A model generated the notes under the pieces. The model was not told the origin of the DNA. It saw only the letters and a program-made list of their open reading frames with translations, and did not search any database. A DNA stretch of 64,000 nucleotides. Origin: Kribbella jejuensis (GTDB taxonomy: Bacteria > Actinomycetota > Actinomycetes > Propionibacteriales > Kribbellaceae). Positions 60,424 through 64,000 of this stretch are shown here, one piece after another. The position numbers and the translations under genes were made by a program. The stretch lies in the NCBI RefSeq assembly GCF_006715085.1, contig NZ_VFMM01000002.1, positions 1,054,001 to 1,118,000 of the forward strand, read 5' to 3'. Within the stretch, counting starts at the first letter, position 1; every line of letters starts with the position of its first letter.

Positions 60424-60633
60424 ATGGCAACCGCAAGGCACCTCGCGGGCAGTATCGACGCCCGCCCGTGGTCGATCGTCGAGCTCGCGTGGTTGCGGCG
60501 GCTGGCCGCGTCGGGGCTTCCACCGGTGATGATCGCCCTCAAGCTGCAACGACCCGTGCACACGGTCCGCGAGGCCGCGGCCCGCGAAGGCATCACCCTA
60601 CAGCCGTCGGCTGCGAAACCACCCGAGCACTGA
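60424..60633 (+). CDS. Small HTH-like protein of unknown function
   Basis: A 69-residue protein with AAGGGA upstream of the ATG. Residues about 16-55 (WSIVELAWLRRLAASGLPPVMIALKLQRPVHTVREAAAREG) look like a three-helix SANT/GcrA-type DNA-binding unit. Not recognised further. It is followed after 19 bp by a membrane protein gene on the same strand, so the two may be co-transcribed. Confidence 0.65.
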   Translation: MATARHLAGSIDARPWSIVELAWLRRLAASGLPPVMIALKLQRPVHTVREAAAREGITLQPSAAKPPEH

Positions 60634-60652
60634 GCCCACCGAGGGACGCGCG

Positions 60653-61432
60653 ATGAACGGTTACCCGGCGGTGTGGCGGGCAGCGACCCGTACGCTGACC
60701 GCCATCGGTTGTGTCGCCGCGCTGTTCTTCGTCCCGCTGTCCGTCGACGCGATCCTGTTCGCGATGGTCGGCACGGTCACCGGTTGTATGCGGTTCACGG
60801 TGGCACGCGCCGACGACCAGACCGCATCGGCCGCGTTCTGGGCCGCCGTACGGCTGGCATTCACCGTCGCAGCAGCTGTCCTGGCGATCTGCGGATTCGC
60901 CGCGGCCGCAGGTGCCGCGACGCTGGCTTTGATAGCACTCGTCGTCGTGACCTCACCGCCTGTCGCTGCGCGGCTTGGCCTCCGGCCGACCCCGACTCCC
61001 GACCGCCTCCGGGCGACTCCGACAACGGACCGCCGCCGCCCGACCTCGACCCCGGACAGCCGGCGTGCCCCGGACCGCCGGCGTGCCCCGGACCGCCGGC
61101 GTGCCCCGGACCGCCGACGTGCCCCGGCCCGCCGGCGTGGCCCGGCCGCCGAACCACCGGCCCGGCTCCCCGCCGCGGATCCGGAACCGGCCGTCCCCGT
61201 GACTGCGATGGACGACCTCGAGCTGTGCCGCCGCTGGCGCCGCAGCTACCTCGCGTTGCAACGCGCCGTCACGATCGACGAGCGGCTGCGGATCGTCTCC
61301 CGGCGCCAGAGCTACCTCGACGAACTCGAACGCCGGGCCCCCGACGACCTGGCCCGCTGGCTCAACACCGGAGCCCGAGCCGCCGGAGACCCGACCAAGT
61401 TCATCTGCCGCGACCAGCACCACCCGCAGTAA
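60653..61432 (+). CDS. Membrane protein with Arg/Pro repeat linker and charged C-terminal domain
   Basis: Protein of 259 residues, ATG with GAGGGA upstream. Hydrophobic segments at about 14-34, 35-48 and 66-103, then a linker with a six-residue repeat (RRAPDR, four units), then a charged domain (about 185-259; LCRRWRRSYLALQRAVTIDERLRIVSRRQSYLDELERR, WLNTGARAAGDP). I do not recognise the family. The C-terminal domain looks conserved and may bind another protein or nucleic acid. Confidence 0.65.
   Translation: MNGYPAVWRAATRTLTAIGCVAALFFVPLSVDAILFAMVGTVTGCMRFTVARADDQTASAAFWAAVRLAFTVAAAVLAICGFAAAAGAATLALIALVVVTSPPVAARLGLRPTPTPDRLRATPTTDRRRPTSTPDSRRAPDRRRAPDRRRAPDRRRAPARRRGPAAEPPARLPAADPEPAVPVTAMDDLELCRRWRRSYLALQRAVTIDERLRIVSRRQSYLDELERRAPDDLARWLNTGARAAGDPTKFICRDQHHPQ
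61061..61132 (+). repeat. Tandem 18-bp repeat, four units
   Basis: Three identical copies of CGGCGTGCCCCGGACCGC (61061-61114) and a fourth with two changes (61115-61132), all in frame, encoding RRAPDR units. Unit number may vary between strains. Confidence 0.9.
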
Positions 61433-61446
61433 CCTCGCCGACCGCC

Positions 61447-62229
61447 TCAGGGCGCGAGGGCGACGCGGAGTTGGGTGAGGATGTCGCGGAGTCGACGCGA
61501 GACCTGCATCTGGCTGACGCCGATCTCGGCGCCGATCTCTGCCTGCGTGTAGTGGTCGACGAAGCGCCGGTGCAGGATGAGCTGGTCGCGGGCCGGCAGT
61601 TCCTTGACCACGGGCCGCAGCGTGTTCACCTGGTCGACGAGCGCGAACGTGTTGCCCGGGTCGGCGAGCGTGCGTTCGAGGCTGACGGTGTGGCCGTCGG
61701 AGGGATGCGGTGCGTCCAGTGAGACAGGCTGGAAGCAGCCTCGGGCTTGCTCGGCCTCGATGACCTCGGCCACCTCCACGCCGAGCGTCGCGGCGACCTC
61801 GCCGTGGCTGGGCCAGCGCCCCAGTTCGGTGGCGAGCGTGGTTTGTGCGACGTTCACCCGCGTCTGGATCTCCTGGAGCCGGCGGGGGAGTTTGATCGCC
61901 CACGCGTGGTCCCGGAAGTGGTGCCGGATCCCGCCGCGGATCGTGGGTACGGCGTACGACCGGAAGTCGGAGCCGGGACTCGGACGGTAGTTGCGGACTG
62001 CCCTGATGAGGTGCTCGCAGGCGATCTGCTCGAGGTCTTCGTCGTCGATGCCGCGGCCACGGAAGCGACGGGCGAGGGTGCGCGCGAGCGGCATTCCGGC
62101 GGCTACCGCCTGGTCGAGCAGTTCTTGGCGGCGTCGGCCACGGGCGGAGTGGGCGGATCGGAGGAGGCCTTCCAGTACGACGGCTTCGTCAGCGCGCGAC
62201 CGGGAGTGTGCGACTGGGCCACATGACAT
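61447..62229 (-). CDS. SigB/SigF-type alternative sigma factor
   Basis: Sigma-70 group 3 factor of 260 residues; ATG 62229 follows AGGAAACC. Region 2 about 35-100 (LARTLARRFRGRGIDDEDLEQIACEHLIRAVRNYRP, FRSYAVPTIRGGIRHHFRD), region 3 about 110-165, region 4 about 205-255 (ELPARDQLILHRRFVDHYTQAEIGAEIGVSQMQVSRRL). Members direct stress or development genes and are usually held by an RsbW-type anti-sigma kinase; none is encoded next to it in the window. Confidence 0.93.
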   Translation of the reverse strand: MSCGPVAHSRSRADEAVVLEGLLRSAHSARGRRRQELLDQAVAAGMPLARTLARRFRGRGIDDEDLEQIACEHLIRAVRNYRPSPGSDFRSYAVPTIRGGIRHHFRDHAWAIKLPRRLQEIQTRVNVAQTTLATELGRWPSHGEVAATLGVEVAEVIEAEQARGCFQPVSLDAPHPSDGHTVSLERTLADPGNTFALVDQVNTLRPVVKELPARDQLILHRRFVDHYTQAEIGAEIGVSQMQVSRRLRDILTQLRVALAP

Positions 62230-62395
62230 TGTGGTTTCCTGACAGGATCGGCCCCGGCAAGCTACGGCACACCCTTGTACCACCACCGGGACATTGTCCG
62301 AGTACCCAGCCGTACACAACCGAACCTGGCCTCACAGCCGTTGCTCAGAACGCCGAACCGCGTTTCCACCTGCTGCCGGCGGGAACCGCGCCGTC

Positions 62396-62647
62396 ATGCC
62401 GAACCGGGTGGTGTGGACAGCCGAGGCGACGCGGGAGTTGTCGGTCGCGATACACAGTCATGGTCCCGCCGAGGTGGCGCAGCTGATTTCGGCGTTGGAG
62501 CACAAGTGCCTGCGGCCGGGACACGGGCGACCGGACCAGGACGCGCAGCTGGTCATGTGCGTCGAGCAACTGAGTGCGGTCTACCACCTGATCGGCGCCG
62601 GTACGGCGATCGAGGTTCTCGAGGTGCGGCGGAAGGGACAGGTATGA
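62396..62647 (+). CDS. Small RelE/ParE-fold-like protein
   Basis: An 83-residue protein (ATG 62396; no strong ribosome site). The pattern of an opening strand VVWTAEATRELSVAI, two helices (AEVAQLISALEHKC) and closing strands CVEQLSAVYHLIGAG and AIEVLEVRRKGQ resembles RelE/ParE toxins. No antitoxin-like gene is next to it. It overlaps the sugar epimerase gene by 4 bp, which is unusual for a toxin, so an unrelated role is quite possible. Confidence 0.5.
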   Translation: MPNRVVWTAEATRELSVAIHSHGPAEVAQLISALEHKCLRPGHGRPDQDAQLVMCVEQLSAVYHLIGAGTAIEVLEVRRKGQV

Positions 62648-63612
62648 AGCAGCAGCACGTCGTGGTGACGGGTGGCGCGGGTTTTGTCGGCAGTCATCTG
62701 TGTGAGCGGTTGATCGCGGACGGCCATCGGGTCACCTGCCTGGACAATTTCCTGACCAGCACCCCCGACAACCTCGCCGGATTCGCCGCGCATCCGGATT
62801 TCTCCTTCGTCCGCTGCGATCTGACCGAGTTCCTGCACGTCCCGGGACCGGTGGACCTGGTCCTGCACTTCGCCAGCCCGGCGTCGCCGATCGACTACCT
62901 GAAGCTGCCGATCCAGACCCTCAAGGTCGGCGCGATCGGCACCTGGCACGCGCTCGGGCTGGCCAAGGAGAAGGGCGCCCGGTTCCTGCTCGCCAGTACC
63001 TCGGAGGTGTACGGCGACCCGCAGGTGCACCCGCAGCCCGAGGAGTACTGGGGGCACGTCAACCCGCTCGGTCCGCGCGGCGTGTACGACGAGGCCAAGC
63101 GGTACGCCGAGGCGCTCACGACGGCGTACCGGACCAGCGAAGGCCTCGACACCGCGATCGTGCGGATCTTCAACACCTACGGCCCGAGGATGCGGCCGGC
63201 CGACGGGCGGGCGATTCCGACGTTCGTCCGGCAGGCCCTCGCCGGTGAGCCGCTGACCGTGGCCGGGGACGGCAGCCAGACCCGATCCGTGTGCTTCGTG
63301 TCCGACACCGTGGAAGGCGTCCTCCGGTTGGCGTTCAGCGAGCTGCCGGGGCCGGTGAACATCGGGAATCCGGACGAACGGACCGTGCTCGCGATCGCCC
63401 AGGACGTCCTCGCGCTGACCGGCTCGGTATCCGGGATCGAGTTCGTCGAGCGACCGCAGGACGATCCGAAGGTACGGCGTCCGGACACCACCAAGGCGCG
63501 CGAGCTGCTCGGCTGGGAACCGCGGGTGGGCTGGCGCGACGGGCTCAAGCAGACCGTTGACTGGTTCCGGACAGCTGTGCCCACGCAGTCTGCAGCACTT
63601 CACGGACGCTGA
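62644..63612 (+). CDS. NAD-dependent sugar epimerase/decarboxylase (UDP-glucuronate decarboxylase-like)
   Basis: Extended short-chain dehydrogenase of 322 residues. Rossmann motif VVVTGGAGFVGSHLCERL (about 6-23), Asp34 in LDNF, catalytic Ser in LASTSEVYGDP, and Tyr-xxx-Lys in VYDEAKRYAE. The pieces HFASPASPIDYLKLPIQTLKVG and RIFNTYGPRMRPADGRAIPTF are typical of UDP-xylose synthase-type enzymes. It probably makes a pentose or related nucleotide sugar for surface glycans; the neighbouring GT9 gene fits that. ATGA overlap with the preceding small gene. Confidence 0.88.
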   Translation: MKQQHVVVTGGAGFVGSHLCERLIADGHRVTCLDNFLTSTPDNLAGFAAHPDFSFVRCDLTEFLHVPGPVDLVLHFASPASPIDYLKLPIQTLKVGAIGTWHALGLAKEKGARFLLASTSEVYGDPQVHPQPEEYWGHVNPLGPRGVYDEAKRYAEALTTAYRTSEGLDTAIVRIFNTYGPRMRPADGRAIPTFVRQALAGEPLTVAGDGSQTRSVCFVSDTVEGVLRLAFSELPGPVNIGNPDERTVLAIAQDVLALTGSVSGIEFVERPQDDPKVRRPDTTKARELLGWEPRVGWRDGLKQTVDWFRTAVPTQSAALHGR

Positions 63613-64000
63613 TTCCGAGCAGCGAAGGATCCGGTTCGCTGCCGTGCGGATCGCCCAGCGGGCCGCGGTGATAGAGCACCGCATGCAGATGATGGTCGAT
63701 CGCGGGCCCCCACAGCTCCGGCGGTACCGGGCCGAACAGGGTCACCGACGGCGTCCGGGTCGCAGTCGCCAGATGTGCGACTCCTGTGTCCCCGCTGAGT
63801 ACCAGGCGCGCCGATCCGACCAGTTCTGCGAGTACGTCGAGCGGTAGGCCACCACTCGAGTCCCGGGCTCCCGACGCCCGGGCGATCTGCGCACACAGCT
63901 CGCGTTCCGACCCGGTGAGCAGAACGTCTTCGCCATCCGCGAGCAGGGCACGGGCGACCGCCGTCCACCGCTCCGGCGGCCACCGTCGCGCCTCGGACGC
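63545..64000 (-). CDS. Glycosyltransferase family 9 (heptosyltransferase-like), C-terminal part
   Basis: The last 151 residues of a GT9 enzyme whose start lies beyond the window. Visible: RRWPPERWTAVARALLADGEDVLLTGS, then the GT-B donor-site region VLSGDTGVAHLATATRTPSVTLFGPV (the diagnostic D-TG-x-x-H and LFGP motifs). The C-terminus overlaps the converging epimerase gene by 68 bp. GT9 enzymes transfer heptose or similar sugars to a lipid or polymer; in actinobacteria they usually serve cell-surface glycans. Confidence 0.88.
   Translation of the reverse strand, partial: ASEARRWPPERWTAVARALLADGEDVLLTGSERELCAQIARASGARDSSGGLPLDVLAELVGSARLVLSGDTGVAHLATATRTPSVTLFGPVPPELWGPAIDHHLHAVLYHRGPLGDPHGSEPDPSLLGISVREVLQTAWAQLSGTSQRSA

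Noticed and set aside
61061..61132. The 18-bp tandem repeat as a possible CRISPR array
   Set aside because: Units are contiguous without spacers and in frame with a coding gene, so it is a coding tandem repeat.

Overview
The window is high-GC chromosomal DNA from an actinobacterium. The gene set (many LacI-controlled sugar ABC systems, Tat-exported lipoproteins, class E sortase, F420-type oxidoreductases, DprE1/DprE2/UbiA cluster, sigma-B-like factor) and the codon style suggest a soil Kribbella or close relative in the Propionibacteriales. That placement is inferred from gene content, not from a marker gene. No rRNA, tRNA, CRISPR array, insertion sequence or prophage was seen. Genes are tightly packed; no gap between genes exceeds about 200 bp.

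Layout. 1-4045: a glycan-use unit on the minus strand (secreted GH43-like enzyme, LacI regulator, first permease of a sugar ABC operon running off the window), with three copies of one operator. 4175-9763: secreted subtilisin-like protease, SGNH-type protein, and a minus-strand cassette of a processive family-2 glycosyltransferase, a 46-residue protein that is almost only a LAXTG sorting signal, and a class E sortase. 9948-24870: a polysaccharide-degradation locus with two large secreted alginate-lyase-like proteins, a 2-hydroxyacid dehydrogenase, an LplB/YtcP-type ABC importer with its binding protein, two tandem LacI regulators, one truncated LacI gene and an alpha/beta hydrolase, tied together by five related operator-like sites.

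24945-35092: an OmpR-type two-component system; a four-gene decaprenylphosphoryl-arabinose-type operon (DprE1-like, DprE2-like, phosphodiester glycosidase, UbiA-type prenyltransferase); and a four-gene minus-strand unit of ABC ATPase, ABC-2 permease, NarL-type kinase and regulator. 35183-42075: LacI regulator divergent from a second LplB/YtcP importer operon ending in two Gfo/Idh/MocA oxidoreductases. 42085-44252: two small F420-type enzymes and a GT87-like membrane mannosyltransferase. 44323-51564: a galactoside unit (secreted GH16, LacI, GH42 beta-galactosidase, and a divergent MalEFG-type importer with a perfect palindromic operator).

51565-54069: alpha/beta hydrolase, RibD/DHFR-like reductase, and an ECF sigma factor with a C-terminal SnoaL-like extension. 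54091-58278: a glycerol/dihydroxyacetone unit (aquaporin, free DhaL, fused DhaK-DhaL) divergent from an IclR regulator across a perfect inverted repeat. 58296-64000: a Gfo/Idh gene interrupted by one in-frame amber codon, small membrane and HTH proteins, MarR, a sigma-B-like factor, a RelE/ParE-like small protein, a UDP-sugar decarboxylase/epimerase and the C-terminal part of a GT9 glycosyltransferase.

The most unusual object is the glycosyltransferase / mini-LAXTG / sortase cassette at 7842-9763. Other points worth a second look are the interrupted oxidoreductase, the truncated LacI gene, the repeat-built linker in the dihydroxyacetone kinase, and the phosphodiester glycosidase inside the DprE operon.
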